DNA of 64,000 nt from the NCBI GenBank assembly GCA_024640765.1, contig JAHEEK010000009.1:1-64000 (forward strand), written 5' to 3'. The notes under the pieces are model-generated. The model ran no database searches. It was not told the DNA's origin and worked only from the letters and a program-made list of their open reading frames with translations. Each line of letters starts with the position of its first letter. Within the stretch, counting starts at the first letter, position 1. The DNA comes from Nereida sp024640765 (lineage in GTDB: Bacteria > Pseudomonadota > Alphaproteobacteria > Rhodobacterales > Rhodobacteraceae). Position numbers and translations under genes: made by a program. Below, in pieces: positions 45,087-52,647 of this stretch.

Positions 45087-45968
45087 TTAGAGTCCGTTGA
45101 CGGGGACTTTGAGCATTGGGTTGCCGTCTTTGTCGGTTGGGACCTCGCCTGCGCGCATGTTCACTTGGAGCGAGGGGATGATCAGCTTTGGCATGGCGAG
45201 CTGTGCGTCGCGTTCCGTGCGGAACTTGATGAAGTCCTCGCGTGTTTTGTCGCCGCCCACGTGGATGTTGTTGGCCTTCTCATCGGCCACAGTCGTTTCC
45301 CACTGAATGTCGCGCCCGTTGGGCCCGTAGTCGTGGCACATGAACAAACGCATGTCGTCCGGCAGAGCCAGAACCTTCATGATGCTGTCGTAAAGCTCCT
45401 CAGCAGAGCCGCCCGGGAAATCACAGCGCGCTGACCCACCGTCTGGCATAAATAGGGTGTCGCCCGTAAAGGCCGCGTTGCCCATGACGTGCACCATACA
45501 AGCGGGCGTATGGCCGGGCGTATACATGGCAAAGCCCTGCATATTGCCGATCATATAGGTGTCGCCGTCCTCAAATAGCGCGTCAAACTGACTGCCGTCC
45601 CGTTGGAACTCGGTCCCTTCGTTGAAAACCTTGCCAAACACTTCCTGAACAACGGTAATCTTGTGACCAACCCCGATTTTGCCGCCCAGCTTTTGTTGAA
45701 TATAGGGGGCTGCACTCAGGTGATCTGCGTGGACATGGGTCTCGATGATCCACTCCAACTTCAGCCCGCGCGTCTCGATCTGGCGGATCAGCTCATTGGC
45801 GTGATCAAAGGTGATGCGACCGGCTGCGTAGTCGATGTCCATAACGCTGTCGATGATCGCGCAGGCATCAGATGTGGGATCTTTGACGATGTAGCTGATC
45901 GTGTTTGTCGCGTCATCAAAGAAGGCCTGAACGTCAGGGGTGATGTTCATGTTTACAGGGTGCGTCAT
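45087..45968 (-). CDS. MBL-fold metallo-hydrolase (Blh/ETHE1-like persulfide dioxygenase)
   Basis: The start at 45968 (MTHPVNMNITPDVQAFFDD; AGGAGATTGACA upstream) gives 293 aa. Metal motifs are IIETHVHADHLSAAPYIQ (HxHxDH), MYTPGHTPACMVH and FTGDTLFMPDGGSARCDFPGGSAEELYDSI, the last typical of the Blh/ETHE1 branch. In other bacteria Blh sits with YeeE-type proteins under a persulfide sensor (BigR/SqrR) and oxidises glutathione persulfide to sulfite. It is the last gene of the minus-strand module and is preceded by two such transport genes, so the same role is inferred. Confidence 0.87.
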   Translation of the reverse strand: MTHPVNMNITPDVQAFFDDATNTISYIVKDPTSDACAIIDSVMDIDYAAGRITFDHANELIRQIETRGLKLEWIIETHVHADHLSAAPYIQQKLGGKIGVGHKITVVQEVFGKVFNEGTEFQRDGSQFDALFEDGDTYMIGNMQGFAMYTPGHTPACMVHVMGNAAFTGDTLFMPDGGSARCDFPGGSAEELYDSIMKVLALPDDMRLFMCHDYGPNGRDIQWETTVADEKANNIHVGGDKTREDFIKFRTERDAQLAMPKLIIPSLQVNMRAGEVPTDKDGNPMLKVPVNGL

Positions 45969-46077
45969 TGTCAATCTCCTTGGTCTCAGGTGCAGGTGGT
46001 GACCGCAGCTTTGCGCCATCCTTAGTGTGTGGGCGGGCAGTAGGCGGCTGGCATGCCATCAATTTGAGCGCAGTGTT

Positions 46078-46509
46078 TTATTGAGGCACAGCCCCTGTCG
46101 TTATCCGGGTCATCAGGCGTCGCAGGGCAAGTCCGACAACCACCGCAGCGATAAATAGAACCACTTCCCAACGCCCCGTCCCAAGGGCGGGAATAGCCGC
46201 TCCGGGGCAGAACCCTGCAATGCCCCAGCCGATGCCAAATAACGCAGAACCACCGACAAGTTTGGGATCAATATTGGTTGCGTTTGGTACTTGGAACGTC
46301 CCGCCAAACAAGGGCTGCGCGCGGCGCCACACAGCGCGGTACCCAATCCCTGTGACAACCAGTGCACCGCCCATCACAAAGGCGAGGCTGGGGTCCCATG
46401 TGCCTGCAATGTCGAAGAAGTTCAGCACTTTGGCTGGGTTCATCATCCCCGACAGAGCGATCCCGACGCCAAAGACAAGACCTGTGAGGCCAGCAAAAAT
46501 CAGTTTCAT
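46078..46509 (-). CDS. YeeE/YedE family sulfur-transport protein, C-terminal-type half
   Basis: The 143-aa protein has four hydrophobic segments and the family marks FGVGIALSGMMNPAKVLNFFDIAGTWDPSLAFVMGGAL and GIGWGIAGFCPGAAIPALG with a conserved Cys. YeeE/YedE proteins move thiosulfate or other sulfur compounds through a path lined by Cys residues. Two half-size subunits encoded in tandem, as here, are equivalent to one full-length YeeE. Its start is 3 bases after the stop of its partner. Confidence 0.9.
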   Translation of the reverse strand: MKLIFAGLTGLVFGVGIALSGMMNPAKVLNFFDIAGTWDPSLAFVMGGALVVTGIGYRAVWRRAQPLFGGTFQVPNATNIDPKLVGGSALFGIGWGIAGFCPGAAIPALGTGRWEVVLFIAAVVVGLALRRLMTRITTGAVPQ

Positions 46510-46512
46510 GGA

Positions 46513-46956
46513 TCAGGCTCCGAACATGTGACGAATGATAAAGACGGTGATGCCGGCAGTGGCCATAAACGTAGGCACCGCAACAAGCGACCGAATGGAA
46601 AAGCGCGACAATCCGCAGACCCCGTGACCCGATGTGCACCCAGATCCCAAGCTCGCGCCAAAACCTACGATGATGCCGCCGATCACAATCATGGTCGGGC
46701 TTACTGGCACATCGACAGCGGGCATTGTGCCACTGACCAAAAAGATCACGCCAGGTGCTGCGATCATGCCAAGGATCATGGCGGCGCGCCACGATGCCTC
46801 TGCACGGTTTTGTGCGAAAACCAGACCGGACATGATACCGGTCGCCCCCAGAATGCGGCCAAGTCCAAGCATCAACATGACGGCGCCAAGACCAATCGCG
46901 AGGCCACCGCCAAGGGAGGCAAAAGGAGTGAAAGCTGTTTCCATGGTTATGTACAT
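46513..46956 (-). CDS. YeeE/YedE family sulfur-transport protein, N-terminal-type half
   Basis: The 147-aa protein (start at 46956, or METAFTPF at 46944) has about four membrane segments. It carries the signature GFGASLGSGCTSGHGVCGLSRFSIRSL with two conserved Cys that in characterised YeeE contact the sulfur substrate. It is the first gene of the three-gene sulfur operon. A palindrome at 47077-47091, 121 bases upstream, probably controls the operon. Confidence 0.9.
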   Translation of the reverse strand: MYITMETAFTPFASLGGGLAIGLGAVMLMLGLGRILGATGIMSGLVFAQNRAEASWRAAMILGMIAAPGVIFLVSGTMPAVDVPVSPTMIVIGGIIVGFGASLGSGCTSGHGVCGLSRFSIRSLVAVPTFMATAGITVFIIRHMFGA

Positions 46957-47076
46957 CCTGTCTTGATGCCAGCCGCCGCCATAAAGCGTCGCGCCGTGCT
47001 GCCTGAATTAGTGATCATGAATGCCTCCTCGGGACGATAACATAACCACAGAATACACCCCAACAGACATGCCTTC

Positions 47077-47091
47077 AGTGACATTGTCACT
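47077..47091. promoter_or_regulatory. Crp/Fnr-type operator AGTGACATTGTCACT
   Basis: Perfect 7-bp arms AGTGACA/TGTCACT flank one T. It lies 121 bases upstream of the YeeE-YeeE-Blh operon and 41 bases past the regulator gene stop. The inner 13 bases GTGACATTGTCAC are identical to the site at 47962. Confidence 0.75.
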
Positions 47092-47131
47092 TAAGCTACA
47101 AGAAGCCAAACCACCGCTCATGTGGCGTTTA

Positions 47132-47797
47132 TTACGCGCTATGCGCTATAGCGGCCAATTCGGGCTTGTTGGTGAAGGTAATGATACCGCGCGACTGCGA
47201 GATGAGCTCGCGTTTATGGAAATCATTTAGCACACGGGAAATGACTTCACGGGCGGTGCCGAGTTCGCTGGCGAGCTCTTGATGGGTTTTGCGGATTTCC
47301 TTTAAGCCATCCCCAAGCATCAAAAGCCGTTCCGCTAAACGCACGTCGATCCTGCCGAAGGCAACATCATCCACAACACGCAACAGGTCGATAAGCCTAC
47401 GTGAGTAGGCTGCAAACACAAAGTTTCGGAACGCATCTTCCTCTGCTGCAAGTCGGTCAAACGCTGGTTTGGGCAGGACGATTGCTGTCACATCCGTTTC
47501 GGCAATTCCTTCCGCGTTATATGCTTCTTCGGCCAATATGCAGGCTGTCGTGAGAACACAGCTATCGCCGGCTTCGACACGGTAAAGAACAATCTCGCGT
47601 CCACTATCAGAACTTTGAGACACGCGAATACGACCGTCATATAAAAAGAAAAGGCTCTCGGGCACGTTCATCGGTCCAAAGACCTGATCTCCACGTTTGA
47701 TATGGATCACGCGGGCAGTAGCGGTCAGGCGTTTACGAGCAGCGGCGGGCAGCGCGGCAGTTCCGGCGAAACGTTCGGTCCAATCAAACTGTGTCAT
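47132..47797 (-). CDS. Crp/Fnr family transcriptional regulator of the sulfur module
   Basis: The 221-aa protein has a cyclic-nucleotide-binding-fold sensor domain (about 12-125), a dimer helix (about 130-155: LIDLLRVVDDVAFGRIDVRLAERLL) and a winged helix whose recognition helix is THQELASELGTAREVISRVLNDF. It lacks the N-terminal Cys cluster of FNR and so should not hold a 4Fe-4S centre. Cys80 and Cys86 in GDSCVLTTACILA, within the sensor barrel, are the only cysteines and could sense persulfides or oxidants (inference). Palindromes on both sides of its gene fit this class. Confidence 0.88.
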   Translation of the reverse strand: MTQFDWTERFAGTAALPAAARKRLTATARVIHIKRGDQVFGPMNVPESLFFLYDGRIRVSQSSDSGREIVLYRVEAGDSCVLTTACILAEEAYNAEGIAETDVTAIVLPKPAFDRLAAEEDAFRNFVFAAYSRRLIDLLRVVDDVAFGRIDVRLAERLLMLGDGLKEIRKTHQELASELGTAREVISRVLNDFHKRELISQSRGIITFTNKPELAAIAHSA

Positions 47798-47961
47798 TTA
47801 ACGCTCCGTTTTTTTGGAATCATGATGCCTTTTTTCAAGCTTGGAATACATCGCAATAATGCGCGAGAGTTTGCAGTAGCGACGTTGTGCGGCAGTTCAA
47901 AAGTGCGCAGCGTGGATTGCATGACTGAACCTGCATATTAAATACGCAATAATGCCAGTTA

Positions 47962-47976
47962 CGTGACATTGTCACG
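47962..47976. promoter_or_regulatory. Crp/Fnr-type operator CGTGACATTGTCACG
   Basis: Perfect 7-bp arms flank one T. It lies 55 bases before the peroxiredoxin start and 165 bases before the regulator start, in the divergent interval. It shares a 13-base core with the site at 47077. Confidence 0.75.
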
Positions 47977-48030
47977 GATTTTCTGGCTGATAATTACGAT
48001 AATGATTGCAGGCATTAAACGGAGATAAAC

Positions 48031-48666
48031 ATTCCCTTACTTCTTGGAGACACAGTTCCAGATTTCAACGCTGGAACCACGAACGGCCCCATTTCGTTTC
48101 ATGATTGGATCGGGGACGAATGGGCGTTCTTTTTCAGCCACCCCGCGGATTTCACACCCGTTTGTACAACGGAAATGGGCCGGACGGCACAGTTGGCTGA
48201 AAACTTTGCCCAACGCGGTGTGAAGCCAATTGGCCTAAGTACTGACCAAGTTTCAGAGCACCTTAAGTGGATTGAAGACGTGAATTATACTCAAAGCACA
48301 ACGCTGCGTTTTCCGATTGTTGCGGACCCAGATTGCGAAGTTGCGAAGCTTTATGGGATGATCCACCCAGGTGAGTCGCAAACCGCTGCGGTCCGCTCTG
48401 TCTTCATCATCGACCCCAACAAAAAGCTGCGTCTGACAATGACGTACCCCATGAGCGTCGGGCGTAACTTCGATGAAATTCTACGTGTGATCGATGCGTT
48501 GCAAACTGGCGATGCGAATGGTGTTGCGACACCAGCTGATTGGCGTCCGGGTGATCTTGCTATCATTCCGCCTTCCGTTTCAAATTCCGAGGCCACGGAG
48601 AAGTTCCCGCAAGGATTTGATGAAATCCGCCCATATTTGCGCACCGTCGATATCAGCAGCAAATAA
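48031..48666 (+). CDS. 1-Cys peroxiredoxin (Prx6 type), apparently initiated at ATT
   Basis: In-frame coding is clear from PLLLGDTVPDFNAGTTNGPI upstream through FFFSHPADFTPVCTTE (peroxidatic Cys) and DPNKKLRLTMTYPMSVGRNFDEILRVIDALQ. That needs a start well before the first in-frame ATG at 48175, which lies past the catalytic Cys. The only candidate near a ribosome site is ATT at 48031, 6 bases after GGAG (48021-48024). This gives 211 aa, near the usual 215-220. It reduces peroxides (and possibly persulfides). It is divergent from the Crp/Fnr regulator gene, and a matching operator lies 55 bases upstream. Confidence 0.85.
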   Translation: MPLLLGDTVPDFNAGTTNGPISFHDWIGDEWAFFFSHPADFTPVCTTEMGRTAQLAENFAQRGVKPIGLSTDQVSEHLKWIEDVNYTQSTTLRFPIVADPDCEVAKLYGMIHPGESQTAAVRSVFIIDPNKKLRLTMTYPMSVGRNFDEILRVIDALQTGDANGVATPADWRPGDLAIIPPSVSNSEATEKFPQGFDEIRPYLRTVDISSK

Positions 48667-48971
48667 GATGCCACCTCGAAAGGGCGCGTTTGATTGATGC
48701 AAGCATTGCCCTTTCGCACGTCCTACAGAACAGGCTCTGTCTGGTTGTATCGGACGTCATCTTGGTGCCAAAAGCTCTGTAAAATTGGGGTTTTAGGGTA
48801 GGGGCCATGGTGCTTTAAGAACGCAAGACCAACTTTAAACGCCCCAACCCGAGATCAACTTATCCAGCGATTTGCATTTCGCTTTTCCCGACACATCTAC
48901 GCAATAAAAAACAGCGCCCTCTATCAAAGAGGACGCTGATCAAATTCGTACAGCAGCTGGTTTGCAGTAAC
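48667..48971. other. Convergent intergenic region with two hairpins, no gene
   Basis: 305 bases between the peroxiredoxin gene and rpsU. CGAAAGGGC (48677-48685) pairs perfectly with GCCCTTTCG (48708-48716), probably the 3' hairpin of the peroxiredoxin transcript. The rpsU terminator is listed separately. Nothing else is seen. Confidence 0.65.
48905..48938 (-). terminator. Rho-independent terminator of rpsU
   Basis: On the minus strand AGCGTCCTCT pairs with AGAGGGCGCT around TTGAT and is followed by a run of six T. Confidence 0.85.
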
Positions 48972-49178
48972 TTACAGCATACCTTCGCGCTGCGCTTTTT
49001 TGCGTGCAAGTTTGCGCTGGCGGCTAATCGCCTCTTTTTGCTCACGTGCTTTTTTCACTGATGGCTTTTCGAAATGCTGCTTAAGCTTCATTTCACGAAA
49101 CACACCTTCGCGCTGCAATTTTTTCTTAAGCGCGCGAAGAGCTTGATCGACGTTGTTGTCGCGTACACTGACTTCCAT
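48972..49178 (-). CDS. rpsU: 30S ribosomal protein S21
   Basis: The 68-aa basic protein matches bS21: MEVSVRDNNVDQALRALKKKLQREGVFREMKLKQHFEKPSVKKAR. S21 joins late in 30S assembly near the anti-Shine-Dalgarno region. The alphaproteobacterial form, as here, has an extended basic tail (RQRKLARKKAQREGML). It is monocistronic with its own terminator. Confidence 0.97.
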   Translation of the reverse strand: MEVSVRDNNVDQALRALKKKLQREGVFREMKLKQHFEKPSVKKAREQKEAISRQRKLARKKAQREGML

Positions 49179-49351
49179 TTGATCTCTGCCGTATTTGGAA
49201 AAATTAATTGAAGGTCACATGGCAGTAAATCGAGGAGAAATCAAACGGAATCTACCCCAGATAACGAGACTCTCTTGTTTTCAGGCGATTGACTGCGAGT
49301 ATCCGTTAGTACTGGGGGCACTACGTGTGAAAACCACCGCATACTTCGACT

Positions 49352-49753
49352 TCAAGCGCTCGCTTCATTAAGCTTAGCATCTTCAAGAACTTTACGAGCA
49401 ATACGAAAGCACTCCAGCGCTTGAGGAACGCCGCAGTATATTCCAATGACATGAATAATGGCTCGGATTTCGTCTTGCGTTACACCATTGTTAATCGCGC
49501 CACGGCAATGGATTTCCCACTCGTGCATTTTGCCCAAGGCGCCAATCATCGACAGGTTCATCATCGATCTGGTCTTAGCATCGATCACGTCATCGCCCCA
49601 ACCGAACCCCCAACACCACGCGGTCATGGCTTCTTGGAAAGGGCGGGTAAAGCCATCCGCTGCCGCGAGGTTCCTTTCAACATATTCTGCGCCTAGCGTT
49701 GATTTGCGTTGCTCTAGCCCCTTGAGAAACAGGTCTTCATTAAATGCGCTCAT
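49352..49753 (-). CDS. Carboxymuconolactone decarboxylase (CMD) family protein
   Basis: The 133-aa protein is a single CMD domain, similar to PcaC-type proteins: FQEAMTAWCWGFGWGDDVIDAKTRSMMNLSMIGALGKMHEWEIHCRGAINNGVTQDEIRAIIHVIGIYCGVPQALECFR. There is no CxxC peroxidase motif of the AhpD kind; the His and Glu residues of PcaC-like enzymes are present. Just upstream is the tail of an aldehyde dehydrogenase gene (stop 3 bases before this start). An old catabolic operon has probably lost its front. Confidence 0.85.
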   Translation of the reverse strand: MSAFNEDLFLKGLEQRKSTLGAEYVERNLAAADGFTRPFQEAMTAWCWGFGWGDDVIDAKTRSMMNLSMIGALGKMHEWEIHCRGAINNGVTQDEIRAIIHVIGIYCGVPQALECFRIARKVLEDAKLNEASA

Positions 49754-49756
49754 GTC

Positions 49757-49858
49757 TTATCCTTGCAGCCTTATCGCGACGTTTTTCGTCTGTACATAAT
49801 TCCACAGAGCCTCGCGGCCCTTTTCGCGCCCATAGCCCGATTTGCCGTAGCCGCCAAA
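49757..49858 (-). pseudogene. Aldehyde dehydrogenase C-terminal remnant
   Basis: The minus strand reads FGGYGKSGYGREKGREALWN followed by YVQTKNVAIRLQG and a stop at 49757-49759. This is the conserved C-terminus of NAD(P)-aldehyde dehydrogenases. Upstream of the Phe codon (beyond 49858) the match ends and the frame no longer resembles the family, so about 34 codons remain. The break marks the left edge of the AT-rich accessory zone. Confidence 0.85.
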
Positions 49859-49933
49859 TAAAATACACGCGCACTTCGCCGTCTAGTATCAGATGTGTGT
49901 CATTGCGCAGCTGCCGCATGTCCTGCTCCTCTC

Positions 49934-49980
49934 CACAACATTACGGCAGGGTGCACCAACAAGTCTACGGAAGTGTGTGT
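49934..49980 (+). repeat. 47-bp direct repeat, copy A (left of htpG)
   Basis: Begins CACAACATTACGGCAGGGTG and ends GGAAGTGTGTGT. It matches 52082-52128 at 43 of 47 positions, and all four differences are transitions. Confidence 0.85.
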
Positions 49981-50020
49981 TTGGGGGCGAAGGTTAGTAA
50001 GATCGGTTAGTTATTGTATC

Positions 50021-50047
50021 CTTGGATCAAATTACTATTTCTCATCC
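50021..50047 (+). promoter_or_regulatory. Possible RpoH-type promoter of htpG
   Basis: CTTG (50021-50024), 16 bases, then CTCATCC (50041-50047) approximate the alphaproteobacterial sigma-32 pattern CTTG-N17/18-CYTATNT. They lie 19 bases before the htpG ATG, which is close for a promoter plus leader. AGGAGG at 50055-50060 is the ribosome site. Confidence 0.35.
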
Positions 50048-50065
50048 AAAGAATAGGAGGCTCAT

Positions 50066-51907
50066 ATGACAGAACAAACTCACAACTTTGAAGCCGATAC
50101 AGGCAAGATCCTCAACATTGTTATTAACTCACTGTATTCTGACAGAGACATCTTTCTGCGTGAGCTTTTATCGAATGCTTCAGACGCGATTCATAAGCGA
50201 AAGCTATTGGGGCAGACACAGCCCGACATCTTAAATTCGGACGAAGATCAGATCTTGGTCGTCGTTGATGAAAAGAAGAAAACAGTTGAAATTATAGATA
50301 CTGGCATCGGTCTAAATGCTGATGATCTCACAGAAACGCTGGGAACGATTGCTCGTTCAGGAACATCTTCATTCTTAGACAGCATTGAAGAAGCTGCTGA
50401 TAGCAAAAATGCAGCCAAAGCACTTATTGGTAAATTCGGTGTGGGCTTTTATTCTGCTTTCATGGTTGCAGAGAAAGTCGTCGTGACCACGAGGAAAGCC
50501 GGCGAAGCTGAAGGCAGCATTTGGGAAAGTGATGGTAAAGCGGGATATACAATTACCGCTTCAAATGAAGAACAGCCCGTTGGGACTTCCATTAAACTGT
50601 TCTTGCGCAAGGATGCCAAAGAATATGCAGAAATTCATAAGCTCAAAGAGCTCATCAAAAAATATTCGGATCACATACTAGTTCCGATTTTTGTGCAGTC
50701 TAAGGATGTAGAAAGAGAACAAGCGAACAGTGCGCTAGCATTGTGGACAAAGTCGCCTCCCGAGGTCTCAGAAGAAGAATATTCTGAGTTCTATAAGGGC
50801 AGTTTAAGTGCTTTTGATGAACCATATATTACTCTGCACAATAAGACTGAAGGTTCGATAGATTTTACCAATCTTCTGTTTATCCCTCAAACTGCGCCTT
50901 TTGATCTTTTTGAGCCTGAACGAAAAACAAAAGTCAGCCTTTATATCAACCGAGTATTCATCAGCCAGGACGTTGATGGGGTGCTCCCTAGTTGGCTGCG
51001 CTTTGTAAAGGGTGTTCTTGATACCACGAGCCTTGACCTAAACGTCAGCAGAGAAATGGTTCAGAACAGCCCTGTTATCAAAAAGATCTCGAAGTCAGTT
51101 ACAAAACGGATCGTCTCCGAACTTAAGAAGAAGTTGAAAAAAGATGAAGCAGGGTACGACGCATTCTGGGAGCAATTTGGCAAAGTCTTAAAAGAGGGGC
51201 TCTATGAAGACTTTGAATATCGTGACAAGATTGCAGAGATTACTCGTGCATACTCACTCAAGCATCAAAAGCTGATCAGCCTTGATGCCTATCTGGACGA
51301 GATGACAGATAAGCAAGATAAGATCTACTACCTTACTGCTGATACATTGAAGCAAGCTAAGACTAGCCCCCACCTAGAGGGCTTTAGAGCCAAAGATATT
51401 GACGTGTTATTGATGACTGATCCCATCGATGCGTTTTGGATGTCACAGATGGGTGCGTACAAGGAGAAGTCATTCTTATCTATCTCACGTGACAAGTATG
51501 ATCTTTCTGAACTGTCTGAAGAAAACTCAGATGAAGCAGCCAACGAAATCGAGACCAATTCGATCGCATTGTTAATCAAGGATTGTTTGGGCGATGTTGT
51601 TGAAGATGTAAAAGCGACAACATCACTTGTCGAAAGCCCGGTCAGATTAGTTGCTGGTGAAGGTGGTTTGGACTTCAACTTAGAACGCATCCTAAAAGCG
51701 CAAAACCCTGACTTTGAGGGTAGTAAAAAGACTTTGGAAGTAAATGCGGATCACACCCTAGTTCGTAAAATTCCAGAGCTTACTCCTGAGCTTCAAAAAG
51801 CCCTTAGCCGAGTTCTATTTGAGCAAGCGAGGGTTTTGGACGGCGAAATGCCTTCAGATCCACAGCAGTTCTCGAAGGACCTAATCGCAATAGGCACTGC
51901 ACTCTAA
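50066..51907 (+). CDS. htpG: Chaperone HtpG (bacterial Hsp90)
   Basis: The 613-aa protein is full length. The GHKL ATPase domain shows YSDRDIFLRELLSNASDAIHKRK, DTGIGLNADDLTETLGTIARSGT, IGKFGVGFYSAFMVAEKV and GTSIKLFL. The middle domain has the catalytic Arg region SLYINRVFISQDVDGVLPSWLRFVKGVLDTTSLDLNVSREMVQ, and a dimerisation domain completes it. It folds or remodels client proteins with ATP in the cytosol. Base use is AT-richer than in the core. The gene is flanked by two 47-bp direct repeats, so it may have arrived by transfer. A hairpin terminator follows. Confidence 0.97.
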   Translation: MTEQTHNFEADTGKILNIVINSLYSDRDIFLRELLSNASDAIHKRKLLGQTQPDILNSDEDQILVVVDEKKKTVEIIDTGIGLNADDLTETLGTIARSGTSSFLDSIEEAADSKNAAKALIGKFGVGFYSAFMVAEKVVVTTRKAGEAEGSIWESDGKAGYTITASNEEQPVGTSIKLFLRKDAKEYAEIHKLKELIKKYSDHILVPIFVQSKDVEREQANSALALWTKSPPEVSEEEYSEFYKGSLSAFDEPYITLHNKTEGSIDFTNLLFIPQTAPFDLFEPERKTKVSLYINRVFISQDVDGVLPSWLRFVKGVLDTTSLDLNVSREMVQNSPVIKKISKSVTKRIVSELKKKLKKDEAGYDAFWEQFGKVLKEGLYEDFEYRDKIAEITRAYSLKHQKLISLDAYLDEMTDKQDKIYYLTADTLKQAKTSPHLEGFRAKDIDVLLMTDPIDAFWMSQMGAYKEKSFLSISRDKYDLSELSEENSDEAANEIETNSIALLIKDCLGDVVEDVKATTSLVESPVRLVAGEGGLDFNLERILKAQNPDFEGSKKTLEVNADHTLVRKIPELTPELQKALSRVLFEQARVLDGEMPSDPQQFSKDLIAIGTAL

Positions 51908-51911
51908 AGTG

Positions 51912-51946
51912 ATTGGATAAGCGGGTATTAATCCTGCTTATCCAAT
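51912..51946 (+). terminator. Hairpin after htpG
   Basis: ATTGGATAAGC (51912-51922) pairs perfectly with GCTTATCCAAT (51936-51946), with further inner pairs and a TATTAAT loop. Only a weak T tract follows. Confidence 0.7.
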
Positions 51947-52081
51947 TCAACGATCTCTCATGTATAAACGCATGAACTCCTTATAAGAAATTGCTTAGCG
52001 TTTTCTTGCAGTCTTTCGCTGCGGGTATGTGACCAGTGACATCTATAGCGGAACCAGCCAATCTGCTGTCACTATCCCCCG

Positions 52082-52128
52082 CACAACACTACGGCAGGGC
52101 GTACCAACAAGTCTATGGAAGTGTGTGT
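52082..52128 (+). repeat. 47-bp direct repeat, copy B (right of htpG)
   Basis: Begins CACAACACTACGGCAGGGCG and ends GGAAGTGTGTGT. Same orientation as copy A at 49934; the two enclose htpG. Confidence 0.85.
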
Positions 52129-52202
52129 AAGAGAAGCAGACAGATTTGCAGCCTGCTATCTTAGAGCTGACTGTGTTTACGAAAATAGTTAGGAGGCCCG
52201 TT

Positions 52203-52541
52203 ATGAAAAGACGACAGTTTGTAGCGGGTATAGGGCTGTTTACCTTAGCTGCTCCTTACGTAAGAGCGGATAATCAAGCGCTAGGTCTGCTACCTGAGAG
52301 CTCTAACGTAGTGTTCATGGGGCATGCGCTAGCGCCCGGTTTTGGCGATCCAGCAAACTTTGAAATTGGTAACTGTGCGACCCAACGTAACTTAGACGAT
52401 GTGGGTAGAAAAAAGTCTCGACTAATTGGAGCAATACTGAAATGCGAAGAGTTAGACTTTGATGCCGTTTACACAAGCCAATGGTGGCGCTGTCCATAAA
52501 CTGCGACTCACTCTTTGATGCTGAGCGTATTCTAGAACGCT
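52203..52541 (+). pseudogene. Histidine phosphatase (SixA/phosphoglycerate mutase-like), truncated and lacking the catalytic Arg
   Basis: From the ATG at 52203 (AGGAGG upstream) the frame gives a Tat/Sec-like leader (MKRRQFVAGIGLFTLAAPYVRA) and then NVVFMGHALAPGFGDPANFEIGNCATQRNLDDVGRKKSRLIGAIL. Family members have RHALAPG; here the RHG-motif Arg is Gly. Translation stops at TAA 52497-52499, right after the conserved SQWWRCP block. The frame then continues TATHSLMLS, as if CAA became TAA. The remaining C-terminal half is not recognisable. It is a decayed periplasmic phosphatase gene. Confidence 0.75.
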
Positions 52542-52647
52542 GAGCGGACAAGATTTATACACGTAAGTCACGTACTTGAATTCGGGATCAGAAGCGGCAA
52601 TAACCACCACTCGTCATAAACGCCCCCACAACTACTTACACAAGCAA

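Noticed and set aside
49744..50010. Plus-strand frame of 88 codons spanning repeat copy A
   Set aside because: It crosses the ALDH remnant in antisense and the repeat; no coding features.
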